DNA from: Streptomyces sp. CB02058
GTDB lineage: Bacteria > Actinomycetota > Actinomycetes > Streptomycetales > Streptomycetaceae
Direction of reading: 5' to 3'
Length of the DNA: 64,000 nt
Assembly: GCF_001905505.1 (NCBI RefSeq)
Contig: NZ_LIPG01000004.1
Location: 744,001 to 808,000 of the forward strand
Below the pieces are notes generated by a model that saw nothing but the letters and a program-made list of their open reading frames with translations, had not been told where the DNA came from and did not search any database. A program made the translations under genes and the position numbers. Each line of letters opens with the position of its first letter. The stretch's first letter is position 1. Positions 24,946 through 33,200 of this stretch are shown piece by piece.

Positions 24946-27186
24946 ATGAGACTGGGAATGCGGCTTCGCGAGCTGCGGCAGGCTGCCGGTCTGACGATGG
25001 AGGAGCTGGCCGAGGCGTCTGGGGTGAGCGCCCGGGCCATCAGCGACATGGAACGGGGGCACAGCCGCACGCCGCAGCCCCGCACGCTCACCGCGCTCGC
25101 CTCCGCGCTGAAGGTGAGTGATCAGGAGCGGCGACGGCTGGAGGAGGACGTCCGCGCGCTGCGCCGCGTCGGCACGGACGCCCGCCCGGGGCCCTGCGAA
25201 CCGCCGCGCTCGGTTGCCGACTTCATCGGCCGGGCGGACGAGCTGGCGGCGGTCCGCCGTACCGCGGCCGACGGCGACCGCGGCGGCCCGGCCCCGGTCG
25301 TCCTCGTGCACGGGCAGGCGGGAGTCGGCAAGACCACCCTCGCGCTACGGGCCGCCGAGGCCCTCAGGAACGACTATCCCGGTGGCTGCCTCTACGTCGA
25401 CCTGCGCGGCGTCGACCCCGCCCCGCCCTCCGGGGGCGACGTCGCCGTACGCCTGCTGCGGGCGCTGCACGTACCGGCACGGGCGCTCGCCGGGTCGGAC
25501 GAGGAGCGGTGCGCGCAGGTGCGGGCGGTGCTGCGGGAGCGGCGCTGCCTGCTGGTGCTGGACAACGCCGCCGACGAGGCGCAGGTACGACCGCTGCTAC
25601 CGGGCGTGGGTGCAGGGCTGGTGCTGGTGACCTGCCGGCGGGTGCTCAGCGGCCTGGAGGGCGTCCGGCGGCTGGCCCTCGCTCCGCTGGCGCCGGAGGA
25701 GTCGGCGGCTCTGCTGCGGGCGGTCGCCGACCAGGCGGCCCTGACCTCGGCGGCGGGGGATGTCGCGGAGGTGTCCCGGCTGTGCGGGCACCTGCCGCTG
25801 GCGCTGCGCATCGCCGGCACCCGGCTGTCCACCAGGTCAGGGTGGTCGGTGCGTCACCTTCTCGATCGGCTCTCGGGTGAGGACCGGCGACTGGCCGCGC
25901 TACGCACCGGCGACGTCAGTGTGGGTGCCGCGTTCGCCCTCTCCCACACACAGCTCTCGGGCGCGGCGCGGCGGGTGTTCCGGCGTCTCGCGCACCTGCC
26001 GGGACCGGACTTCACCGCCCCGCTGGTCGTGCTGGTGGCCGGTGACGACCCGGCGGACCTTGTGGACGTGCTCGACGAGCTGGTGGAGCTGGGGCTGCTC
26101 CAGCCGCGCGCCGCCGACCGCTACCAACTCCACGACCTGCTGCGGCTTTTCGCCGGTGAGCGGCTGCGGGGAGAGGAACCGGAGGGTGAGCGGGCGGCCG
26201 TCCGGCTCGGCATGGCGCGGCGTCTGCTGGAGATCACGGTCACCGCGGGCCGCTGGTTCGAGCCCGGATTCGGTGCCCCGCCCGCGACCTGGGCCGGTCC
26301 GGTGCCGCTCGCCACCGCAGATGAGGCCGCCTACTGGCTGCGGTCCGAGGCGGAGAACTGGCTGGGGGCCCTGCGGATCGCCGCCGAGGCGGGCGAGCAC
26401 CGGCAGGTGGTGGAGACCGCCGAGGCGCTGCACTGGTTCTCGGACACGGCCATCGCCTGGCGCGGCTGGTACGAGGTGTACGGGCTTTCCCGTACGTCCG
26501 CCGCAGCGCTGGGCGATCGCCGCCTCGAAGCAACGCACCTCAACTACTACTCCTGGGCAGCTACGGCCGCCCAGCGTCACGCGGAGGGGCTGGCGAGCGC
26601 ACTGGCGGCTCGGGAGATCGCGGTGGCGGAGGGCGACCACAAGGAGGAGGTGTGGGCGTTGCAGTACGCGTCGGACGCCCTTCACCACGACGGGCGTCGT
26701 GCGGAGGCGCTGGAGACCGTTCTCCTGGCGCTGGGCCCGGCCGACCTGGCCGGAGACCACGACGGGTACGTCCATCTGCTGGTGCGCGTGGGGCGGTTGC
26801 AGGACCGGCTCGGGCAGTACGAGGAAGCCCTTGCCACCTACCGCCGGACGCTGCGGGAACTCGCGGCGCGGCCCGTCACGGCCGGCCCGGGTGAGTCGGC
26901 GCGCGCCCGGGTCACGGTCTACACCGCGCACGTACTGGCCCGCCTCGGACGGCCCCGTGAGGCATTGGCACATGCAGGTGAAGCAGCCTCGTTCGGGGTG
27001 ACGCAGGACACGCGCGGGCTCGTCTGTCTGGTCCAGCTCGCCCGTGGGCTGGCCCTGGCCGAACTGGGCGACCGTCAGGCCGCACGGGCAGCTCTGAGCT
27101 GGGTCGTGGACGCTGTGCGGAATACACCCCTGTCCGAGAGCACCGCGGAGGAGGCGAGGAGGGCCCTGGCCGCCCTGGACGGCTGA
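24946..27186 (+). CDS. XRE-HTH / STAND (NB-ARC) / TPR transcriptional regulator, copy 2
   Basis: A 746-residue protein from ATG 24946 behind GGAGGGG. The XRE HTH is at residues 5-60 (LRELRQAAGLTMEELAEASG), the NB-ARC ATPase at about 90-370 with Walker A VHGQAGVGKTTLA (123-133), Walker B CLLVLDNAADE and LCGHLPLALRIAG, and TPR-like helices from about 480 to the end. It is alignable along its whole length with the 765-residue protein at 11142-13439; even linker phrases such as RTGDVSVGAAFALSHTQL and ALHWFSD are shared. It probably controls the downstream hydrolase operon, which starts 208 bp later on the same strand. Confidence 0.88.
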   Translation: MRLGMRLRELRQAAGLTMEELAEASGVSARAISDMERGHSRTPQPRTLTALASALKVSDQERRRLEEDVRALRRVGTDARPGPCEPPRSVADFIGRADELAAVRRTAADGDRGGPAPVVLVHGQAGVGKTTLALRAAEALRNDYPGGCLYVDLRGVDPAPPSGGDVAVRLLRALHVPARALAGSDEERCAQVRAVLRERRCLLVLDNAADEAQVRPLLPGVGAGLVLVTCRRVLSGLEGVRRLALAPLAPEESAALLRAVADQAALTSAAGDVAEVSRLCGHLPLALRIAGTRLSTRSGWSVRHLLDRLSGEDRRLAALRTGDVSVGAAFALSHTQLSGAARRVFRRLAHLPGPDFTAPLVVLVAGDDPADLVDVLDELVELGLLQPRAADRYQLHDLLRLFAGERLRGEEPEGERAAVRLGMARRLLEITVTAGRWFEPGFGAPPATWAGPVPLATADEAAYWLRSEAENWLGALRIAAEAGEHRQVVETAEALHWFSDTAIAWRGWYEVYGLSRTSAAALGDRRLEATHLNYYSWAATAAQRHAEGLASALAAREIAVAEGDHKEEVWALQYASDALHHDGRRAEALETVLLALGPADLAGDHDGYVHLLVRVGRLQDRLGQYEEALATYRRTLRELAARPVTAGPGESARARVTVYTAHVLARLGRPREALAHAGEAASFGVTQDTRGLVCLVQLARGLALAELGDRQAARAALSWVVDAVRNTPLSESTAEEARRALAALDG

Positions 27187-27394
27187 CGGGCCGTACGGTC
27201 CGCGCGCGGTATTCCCCGATCGCGCACGCATCGCGGGCGGCCCGCGCCCCGTGGGATCCAACCGCGCCGGACGACCAGCAGCCCGGCGTTCTGCATGTCG
27301 TTCTGCATGGTCCGCCGGTCGAGGCGCTGATTTCCTCGTCGTACGGCCCGATCGGGCTGTGCAGAAGAGACCGAGAACAGGGGTGCGTCCATCC

Positions 27395-28189
27395 ATGTCT
27401 CCGCCCATCCCCCGCAGAACCATCCTGGCCGGAGCGGCCGTTGCCGCCGCAGCCGCCACCACCGCCGGCCCCGCCGCCGCGAGCAGCCCAGGCAAGCGGC
27501 CGAAGCCGACGATCGTGCTGGTGCACGGCGCCTTCGCCGACTCCGGCGGCTGGTCCCGGGTCATCTCCCACCTCACCCGCGAGGGCCACGCGGTCATCGC
27601 CCCGCCCAACCCGCTGCGTGGGGTGCACGCCGACAGCGCCTACCTCGCCGCCTTCCTCGACACGCTCCCCGGCCCCCTCGTACTGGTCGGGCACTCCTAC
27701 GGCGGCATGCTGATCACCAATGCCGCCCGCGGCATCGAGCGGGTACGAGCGCTGGTCTACGTGGCGGCTTTCGCCCCCGACGCCGGAGAGGCCGTGCCCG
27801 GCCTGCAGTCCATGTTCCCCGGCACCCGGCTCACCGAGGCCGCGCTGGAATTCCGCCATCACCCGCACGGCGTGGAGGGCTATGTCAGGCGCTCCGCCTT
27901 CCGCGAGGTGTTCGCCGGCGACCTGTCCCGGTCGGAGGCCGACCTTCTGTGGGCGACACAGCGGCCCGGTGACACCGCGACCCTCTCCGAGGTGTCCGGC
28001 GAGCCGGCCTGGAAGACGGTCCCGTCGTACTACCTCGTCGCCCGTGAGGACAACCTCATACCGGCCGCCGCACAGCGCTTCATGGCCGGCCGGGCCGGCG
28101 CGCACACCGTCGAAGTCGGGGCCTCGCACGCGGCGATGATCTCCCAGCCGCGGATCACCGCCGCCCTCATCGGAAAGGCAGCACGATGA
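27395..28189 (+). CDS. Tat-exported alpha/beta hydrolase, 'HGAFAD' type
   Basis: A 264-residue hydrolase starting at ATG 27395. The N-terminus PRRTILAGAAVAAAAATTAG is a twin-arginine signal with an Ala-rich h-region and AAASS cleavage site. The catalytic part has IVLVHGAFADSGGW, LVGHSYGGML (Ser101) and the His in EVGASHAAMIS. It is a paralogue of the cytoplasmic hydrolase at 7692-8414, with the same APPNPLRG phrase, but exported. Its last codon overlaps the next start (ATGA, 28186-28189). First gene of a three-hydrolase operon. Substrate unknown. Confidence 0.87.
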   Translation: MSPPIPRRTILAGAAVAAAAATTAGPAAASSPGKRPKPTIVLVHGAFADSGGWSRVISHLTREGHAVIAPPNPLRGVHADSAYLAAFLDTLPGPLVLVGHSYGGMLITNAARGIERVRALVYVAAFAPDAGEAVPGLQSMFPGTRLTEAALEFRHHPHGVEGYVRRSAFREVFAGDLSRSEADLLWATQRPGDTATLSEVSGEPAWKTVPSYYLVAREDNLIPAAAQRFMAGRAGAHTVEVGASHAAMISQPRITAALIGKAAR

Positions 28190-29013
28190 ACTACGTCACC
28201 ACCGCCGACGGCACCAGGATCTTCTACAAGGACTGGGGCACGGGCCGCCCCGTCGTGCTCAGCCACGGCTGGCCGCTGAATTCCGACAGCTGGGAGGCGC
28301 AGCAGCTCTTCCTCGCCGAGCACGGCTACCGCGCCATCGCGCACGACCGGCGCGGTCACGGCCGGTCCACGCAGACCTGGCACGGCAACGAGATGGACAC
28401 CTACGCCGACGACCTCGCCGCCCTCCTGGACCACCTGGACCTGCAAGAGGTGACCCTGGTCGGGTTCTCCACCGGTGGCGGGGAGATCACCCGCTACATC
28501 GGCCGGCACGGCACCGCCCGCGTGGCGCAGGCCGTGCTCGTGGCCGCGGTGCCGCCGCTGATGGTCCGCCGGGAGGACAACCCGGACGGCGTCCCGGTCG
28601 CCATATTCGACGGGCTGCGCGCGGACTCGATCGCTGACCGGTCCCAGCTCTACAAGGACCTCGCCGACGGCCCGTTCTTCAACCACCCCACCAGCCCCGT
28701 CTCCCAGGGCATGCGTGACGCGTTCTGGCTGCAGTCGATGGCCGCCGGGCACCGCAACGCCTACGAGTCCGTCGCCGCGTTCTCCGCCACCGACTTCCGC
28801 GGCGACCTGGCCCGCTTCGACGTGCCCACGCTGGTGATCCACGGTGACGCCGACCAGGTCGTCCCCTTCGAGGTCGGCGGCAGGGCGTCGGCCGCGCTGG
28901 TCAAGGACGCCGAACTGCTCGTCTACCCGGACGCGCCGCACGGACTGACCGACACGCACAAGCAGATCCTCTGCGAGGACCTGTACGCCTTCCTGGAGAG
29001 GTACGGCCGATGA
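28186..29013 (+). CDS. Alpha/beta hydrolase, cofactor-free chloroperoxidase/perhydrolase type
   Basis: A 275-residue enzyme matching the cofactor-free haloperoxidase (perhydrolase) group. It has VVLSHGWPLNSDSW, HDRRGHGRS, the elbow LVGFSTGGGE (Ser95, with Phe before it as in this family), the acid in IHGDADQVVPF and the His in PDAPHGLTD. Members hydrolyse esters and can form peracids. Translation is coupled to both neighbours by ATGA overlaps. No signal peptide, so it is cytoplasmic. Confidence 0.9.
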   Translation: MNYVTTADGTRIFYKDWGTGRPVVLSHGWPLNSDSWEAQQLFLAEHGYRAIAHDRRGHGRSTQTWHGNEMDTYADDLAALLDHLDLQEVTLVGFSTGGGEITRYIGRHGTARVAQAVLVAAVPPLMVRREDNPDGVPVAIFDGLRADSIADRSQLYKDLADGPFFNHPTSPVSQGMRDAFWLQSMAAGHRNAYESVAAFSATDFRGDLARFDVPTLVIHGDADQVVPFEVGGRASAALVKDAELLVYPDAPHGLTDTHKQILCEDLYAFLERYGR

Positions 29014-29807
29014 GCACCATCGTCTTGATTCACGGGCTGTGGGTGACACCGCGCAGCTGGGAGCACTGGGTCCCGTACTACGAGGCCCGGGGGCACACGG
29101 TCCTCACGCCCGCGTATCCCGGATTCGAAGCCGAGGTGGAGGCGCTGCGGGCCGACCCCTCCCCCATCGCGTCGCTGACGGTGCCGGAGACCGTCGCCCA
29201 CCTGGAGAAGGTGATCACCGCACTGCCGGAGAAGCCGATCCTCATCGGCCACTCCTTCGGCGGGGTGTTCACCCAGCTCCTTCTCGACCGGGGGCACGGC
29301 GCGGCCGGGGTGGTGATCGACTCGGCGCCGCCGGAGGGCATCCGCGTCAACCCGCCGTCGCAGTTGCGCTCCCTCTTCCCCATCTTCAACAACCCGGCCA
29401 AGCGCCATCGGGCGGCGGGCTTCACCCCTGAGCAGTTCCACTACGCGTTCACCAACACCCTCCCCGCGGACGAGGCGAGGGCGGCCTACGACCGGTACGC
29501 CATCGCGGCGCCGGGAAGCTGGGTGTGGACCTACGGGCTGATCGCTAACCTCACTCCCGGCCGGCGGGAGACCTGGGTCGACTTCCACAACGCCGACCGG
29601 GCCCCGCTGCTCTTCCTCGCCGGGGGGCGCGACCACATCATGCCGCCCTCGGTGAACAAGTCCAACCGACGCCACTACAAGGCGCCGGGGACCGTCACCG
29701 ACTACCACGAGTTCCCCGAACGGTCGCACTGGACCTGCGCGGAGCCGGGCTGGGAAGAAGTCGCCGACTTCGCACTGGAGTGGGCGCTGCGCTACGCGGA
29801 AGCCTGA
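29010..29807 (+). CDS. Alpha/beta hydrolase
   Basis: A 265-residue hydrolase with IVLIHGLWVTPRSW at the N-terminus, elbow LIGHSFGGVF (Ser82), acid in AGGRDHIMPP and a His in EFPERSHWTC. It overlaps the previous gene by ATGA (29010-29013), completing an operon of three non-orthologous alpha/beta hydrolases. The HGLWVTPRSWE type is common in actinobacteria and its substrate is not known. No clear terminator is seen; only a 5-bp GCCCG/CGGGC hairpin follows near 29816. Confidence 0.87.
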   Translation: MSTIVLIHGLWVTPRSWEHWVPYYEARGHTVLTPAYPGFEAEVEALRADPSPIASLTVPETVAHLEKVITALPEKPILIGHSFGGVFTQLLLDRGHGAAGVVIDSAPPEGIRVNPPSQLRSLFPIFNNPAKRHRAAGFTPEQFHYAFTNTLPADEARAAYDRYAIAAPGSWVWTYGLIANLTPGRRETWVDFHNADRAPLLFLAGGRDHIMPPSVNKSNRRHYKAPGTVTDYHEFPERSHWTCAEPGWEEVADFALEWALRYAEA

Positions 29808-30108
29808 GAAGCCGGCCCGCATCCGGGCTGTGGCGGCGCGTTGATGCTGGGGGGGTGATGTGTTGCCCCCTCGCGGGTCCCGGCCATCGCCGTCACACCT
29901 CGGTACGGCGACCTCGGCAGGTGAGCTGCAGGTGACGCGCGCCTCGCCGACACCCACGCGGACCGCCACAAGTCGGCCAGGGAACCAGTGGCAAACCCTG
30001 TGACAGACCCCTTCGAAGTGAACGAAGGCATCCGGTGGAGGCGCCGTGGCAGGATGCCGATGGTTCGCTGGGCAGCTGGATGGTCAACCCAAGGGGAATG
30101 CAGGGAAG
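29808..30108. other. Intergenic, no recognisable gene
   Basis: About 300 bp between the hydrolase operon and the TPR-like gene. It should carry that gene's promoter; no clear motif was identified and no gene is visible on either strand. Confidence 0.45.
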
Positions 30109-31518
30109 ATGAAGATATTTCGGCGGGGCGGAGCATCGCGGGATCGGGATCGTACCGAGCAGGCGATCGAGGAGTACCGGACCGCCTACGAACGGGGGCT
30201 CGCCGCCGAGCAGACCCAGGGGCCGGCGCAGGCGCTGGCCGAGTTCGCGCGGGCGCAGCGCGCTCTGGACCGTCTGGACGCCGCATCCCGGGATCTGCCT
30301 GAGGTTCCCCAGGCCAGAGCGGGACTGCTCTACGCCATGGGGCGGGCCAGGGCTGATGCCGGAGACGTGTTCGGTGCGGTCGCTGCCCTGGACCAGGCTG
30401 AGGAGCTGTACCTGCGGATCGAATCGGAGCAGCTCGCCACCCGGAAGGAAGGTGAGCAGCGGGGTGACCGGCAGGAGGCGGGCCCCGTTCCCGCGGTCTT
30501 GCTGACGGCCGATGTCCGGTTACGAAGGGCCCGGGCCCATGCCGAGTGGGACCGTCCCTTCAGTGCCCTCAGCGACCTGGACGCGTCAATTGGTGGGTAC
30601 ATGCGCGCGGGAGCCTTCAATCCCCTCTCGGACCGGTCCACGGACGCTGCCCGGATCCTCGCGGTCGGGGCGGGGATTCAACTGCGGGTAGGGGACCATG
30701 AACTGGCTCTGGAATGCGGCCAGGAGTCCCTCGCCCGATACAGGGAGATGGGCCGGATCAGCCCTGAGGCGATGCCGTACGCGATCGGTTTCGCCGCCCC
30801 GGTGGTCTCCCTGCTTGAGGCGGCGCGTGGGCAGTGGGACGCGGCGCTGGCCGTGGACGGCGTGATTCTTGAGGCCGCTGAACTTGGTCGAGTCGGGAGT
30901 TCCGGGGCTCATGCCCGGATCGGTGTCCACTTGAGAGAGGCCGGGCGGGACGCGGAGGCGGCCGAACATCTGGCCATGGCCGCCTGCGGGTCTCGTGATT
31001 GGATCGCGGAGGCGGAACGGGAGTTCGGTTCGGTGCTTGCGCCGAGTCTGCGGGAGGCACTGCTGGAAGCAGAGCGGACGGAGTCCACGAGGCTCGCAGG
31101 TGGCGTGCGGGCCGGCGCCCTGGATCCGCTGGAGATACGGACGCTGCGACTTTCCCTCTGCGGCGGGGAGGGAGCCAGGTTCTCGGCTACCGGCCGGATG
31201 AATGTGGTCAGCGCCGTGCCACGTCAGGTCACCTCGCTCGCCCGGATCGGCCACCGGCTGATCGCATCCGACCGCCTTCCCGCGGCACTGCGCGTACTCT
31301 GGGAGGCACTGCTCCTCTGCGATGCCGCCCGCCGTTGGATCACCTCGAACACCGGCGACGCCACCGCGACCGTGCCACTGCGCGAGGCCGAGGAGAGCGC
31401 CTTTGCCGGAGCGGCTGTTCTGGTCGACGCACTGGAACGAGCCGGGGATCCGATGAGCGCCCCGCTCACCGCCGACCTGAGGAACGCCAGGCAACGCCTT
31501 GGCCTGTCGGCCAACTGA
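30109..31518 (+). CDS. TPR-like alpha-helical protein of unknown function
   Basis: A 469-residue protein from ATG 30109 with AAGGGGA upstream; the open frame begins earlier but without a ribosome site. It is almost entirely alpha-helical with many Ala/Leu/Glu repeats, for example RTEQAIEEYRTAYERGLAA, ALAEFARAQRALDRL and AVAALDQAEELYLRIESE, spaced as in degenerate tetratricopeptide repeats. There is no enzyme motif, signal peptide or membrane segment. A scaffold or sensor role is likely. It is convergent with the kinase operon, from which a strong terminator separates it. Confidence 0.7.
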   Translation: MKIFRRGGASRDRDRTEQAIEEYRTAYERGLAAEQTQGPAQALAEFARAQRALDRLDAASRDLPEVPQARAGLLYAMGRARADAGDVFGAVAALDQAEELYLRIESEQLATRKEGEQRGDRQEAGPVPAVLLTADVRLRRARAHAEWDRPFSALSDLDASIGGYMRAGAFNPLSDRSTDAARILAVGAGIQLRVGDHELALECGQESLARYREMGRISPEAMPYAIGFAAPVVSLLEAARGQWDAALAVDGVILEAAELGRVGSSGAHARIGVHLREAGRDAEAAEHLAMAACGSRDWIAEAEREFGSVLAPSLREALLEAERTESTRLAGGVRAGALDPLEIRTLRLSLCGGEGARFSATGRMNVVSAVPRQVTSLARIGHRLIASDRLPAALRVLWEALLLCDAARRWITSNTGDATATVPLREAEESAFAGAAVLVDALERAGDPMSAPLTADLRNARQRLGLSAN

Positions 31519-31575
31519 GCACCAGCAGAGGCTGGAACACCTCCCGACCCACAATCCAGGAAGACCTCAAACGCA

Positions 31576-31613
31576 GTGACAGCGGGGGTGTCCAGGGACA
31601 CCGCCGCTGTCAC
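31576..31613. terminator. Bidirectional terminator between the TPR gene and the kinase operon
   Basis: A 10-bp stem GTGACAGCGG (31576-31585) pairing with 31604-31613 continues after one mismatch into a 7-bp GGTGTCC/GGACACC stem. It starts 58 bp after the stop of the TPR-like gene. Confidence 0.75.
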
Positions 31614-31817
31614 CTCCGACCTGGATCGAACCCCGTCGCCTGCAGGGTGCGTACGACGGTCTCGACATCGATGCCCAAGCCGGCTCCAGGATCGGTGACC
31701 TGGTTCTTGAAAGCCCTGATCGACCAACGCCTTCTCGAGAGGGCCGCCGGCGTTCACGGCGACCTGGTCCCGCAGGGCGACGCCATCGGAATCGAGCCTC
31801 CACATCACCCGGGCGGT

Positions 31818-31920
31818 TCAGTGTCCCGGTCCGGAAGCAACGGTTTCGATCCGCGCCCACTGCGCGTCGGTCAACGGCGCACCCGGACCAGCGACCGACG
31901 GTCCGAACGAAACCGCCATG
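31818..31920 (-). pseudogene. Possible IS5-type transposase N-terminal remnant
   Basis: The minus strand reads GPGAPLTDAQWARIETVAS and then stops. The L-T-D-A-Q-W-A-R-I-E block is the usual start of IS5-type transposases. Nothing downstream (31620-31815) is recognisable as the remainder, so this is a short relic or a chance match. Confidence 0.35.
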
Positions 31921-31947
31921 GGCGACACACTTGGCGCGACGGCCCGC

Positions 31948-33138
31948 TCACAGTTCGACGAGTCGGCTGTACCGGCTGCGGACGGAGTCGCGTTCGCTGT
32001 CGGGTACGGGGTCGACCGCCACGGCGGTCGGAAGGACGCCTGCCGAGGGGCGGGGCTGATTGTCGAAGCGTGCCCTGGCCGCGGCGACCTCCTGGTAGGT
32101 GCCGACGGAGATACGGCGTTCCGAGGTGAAGCTCGGTTCGCCGACACGGCTTACAGGGAGACCACCCTTGCCGTAGACCTTGCGGCAGGTCTTCATGAGG
32201 CTCTGTGCCGTGCGGTCGTCATGGGACAGCACGTGCACGGGTCCCTCGCCCCCGCAGCACAGCCCCGCCACCAAGGACACCACGACGAGCAGGTCGTGCC
32301 CGGTTGGGCGGGGCATGGCGCCGAGGGTGCCGCCATGCTGGTAGAGCATGATCGTCATGGCCACGAGATCATCGCTGGGCACGACCCCCGTGCCGCGGCG
32401 GACCAGTTCGATGGCCGCGATCAGGGACTCCGTGTCGACCTTCGGCTGGGGACGTTCTACCGGGGCCAGAGAGAAAAGGATTTCTTCGTCGCGCGACAGT
32501 TCCTTGAGCCGTTCCTCCGAGACCGGGTCGTGCTTCGGATCGAGCGCCGTGGTCACTCCGACGAGGACGCTCCCCCGTGCGTGCGCTCGGGAGAGCGCCG
32601 CTTCGGAGATGTCCGCGTGCCACGAGGTGCCTTCCAGCGGGCCGGTCTCCGCCAGCACGGTCAGCCGTGTCGGCTCGAGACGCGCCTTGAGTCCCTCCAC
32701 GCCTCGGTGTGACGACGCCTGAGCCGGCGGGACGAACCCGGCGGCCAGGCACCTGTTCAGCGTGCCGATGGTCCAATTCCTGATGAGCGTGCTCGTGCGG
32801 AACAGCACCGCGGCCTCGCACGACGGGTTCACGACCAGAAGGGGGCCCGCTTCCTGCCGGTCGACCACGCACGCCCGCCACGTCACGTTGACCTTGAGGT
32901 TCCCGGCCTGTTCCGGGGTGTGGCGCACCCATGCGGACGGGCGGCACTCCTCGTGGTGGAGGGTGGCGAAGATCCCGACGTTCACGTCGTCGACGGCGAG
33001 GTTGAGTACGTCCTCCGCGACGATCTCCTCACCACATGTCAGGCAGTCCACTGGCACCAGCGTGGACCGCAGTGTGTCCACCGTCCCGGCGCCGAGTTCC
33101 GCGCGGACGTCTACGTCGACGTTGAGTTCGTTGCGCAT
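31948..33138 (-). CDS. Zinc-ribbon protein with degenerate SecA-motor-like C-terminal domain
   Basis: A 396-residue protein from ATG 33138 (GAGGGGA upstream). Near residues 32-65 CLTCGEEI and HHEEC form a C-x2-C...H-x3-C zinc-binding set. The middle part (80-260) is unknown. From about 260 the order ELVRRGTGVVPSDDLVA, MLYQHGGTLGAM, LVVVSLVAGLC and VHVLSHDDRTAQSL follows the SecA motor start, where TGEGKT precedes a helix and VHVVTVNDYLARRD follows. Here the P-loop is replaced by RPTGHDL, so ATP binding is probably lost. Last gene of the FHA-kinase operon; it may be a pseudo-motor adaptor. The SecA link is my own reading and needs a profile search. Confidence 0.5.
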   Translation of the reverse strand: MRNELNVDVDVRAELGAGTVDTLRSTLVPVDCLTCGEEIVAEDVLNLAVDDVNVGIFATLHHEECRPSAWVRHTPEQAGNLKVNVTWRACVVDRQEAGPLLVVNPSCEAAVLFRTSTLIRNWTIGTLNRCLAAGFVPPAQASSHRGVEGLKARLEPTRLTVLAETGPLEGTSWHADISEAALSRAHARGSVLVGVTTALDPKHDPVSEERLKELSRDEEILFSLAPVERPQPKVDTESLIAAIELVRRGTGVVPSDDLVAMTIMLYQHGGTLGAMPRPTGHDLLVVVSLVAGLCCGGEGPVHVLSHDDRTAQSLMKTCRKVYGKGGLPVSRVGEPSFTSERRISVGTYQEVAAARARFDNQPRPSAGVLPTAVAVDPVPDSERDSVRSRYSRLVEL

Positions 33139-33200
33139 GAGGTCCCCTCAGGTTCGTCATGGTGGCGGCGCGATAGCGGTGTTTGGCTCGGCTGCATGTT

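Noticed and set aside
25900..27609. 569-codon minus-strand frame opposite the second XRE-STAND gene
   Set aside because: Antisense shadow; Gly/Arg/Pro-rich and lacking motifs.
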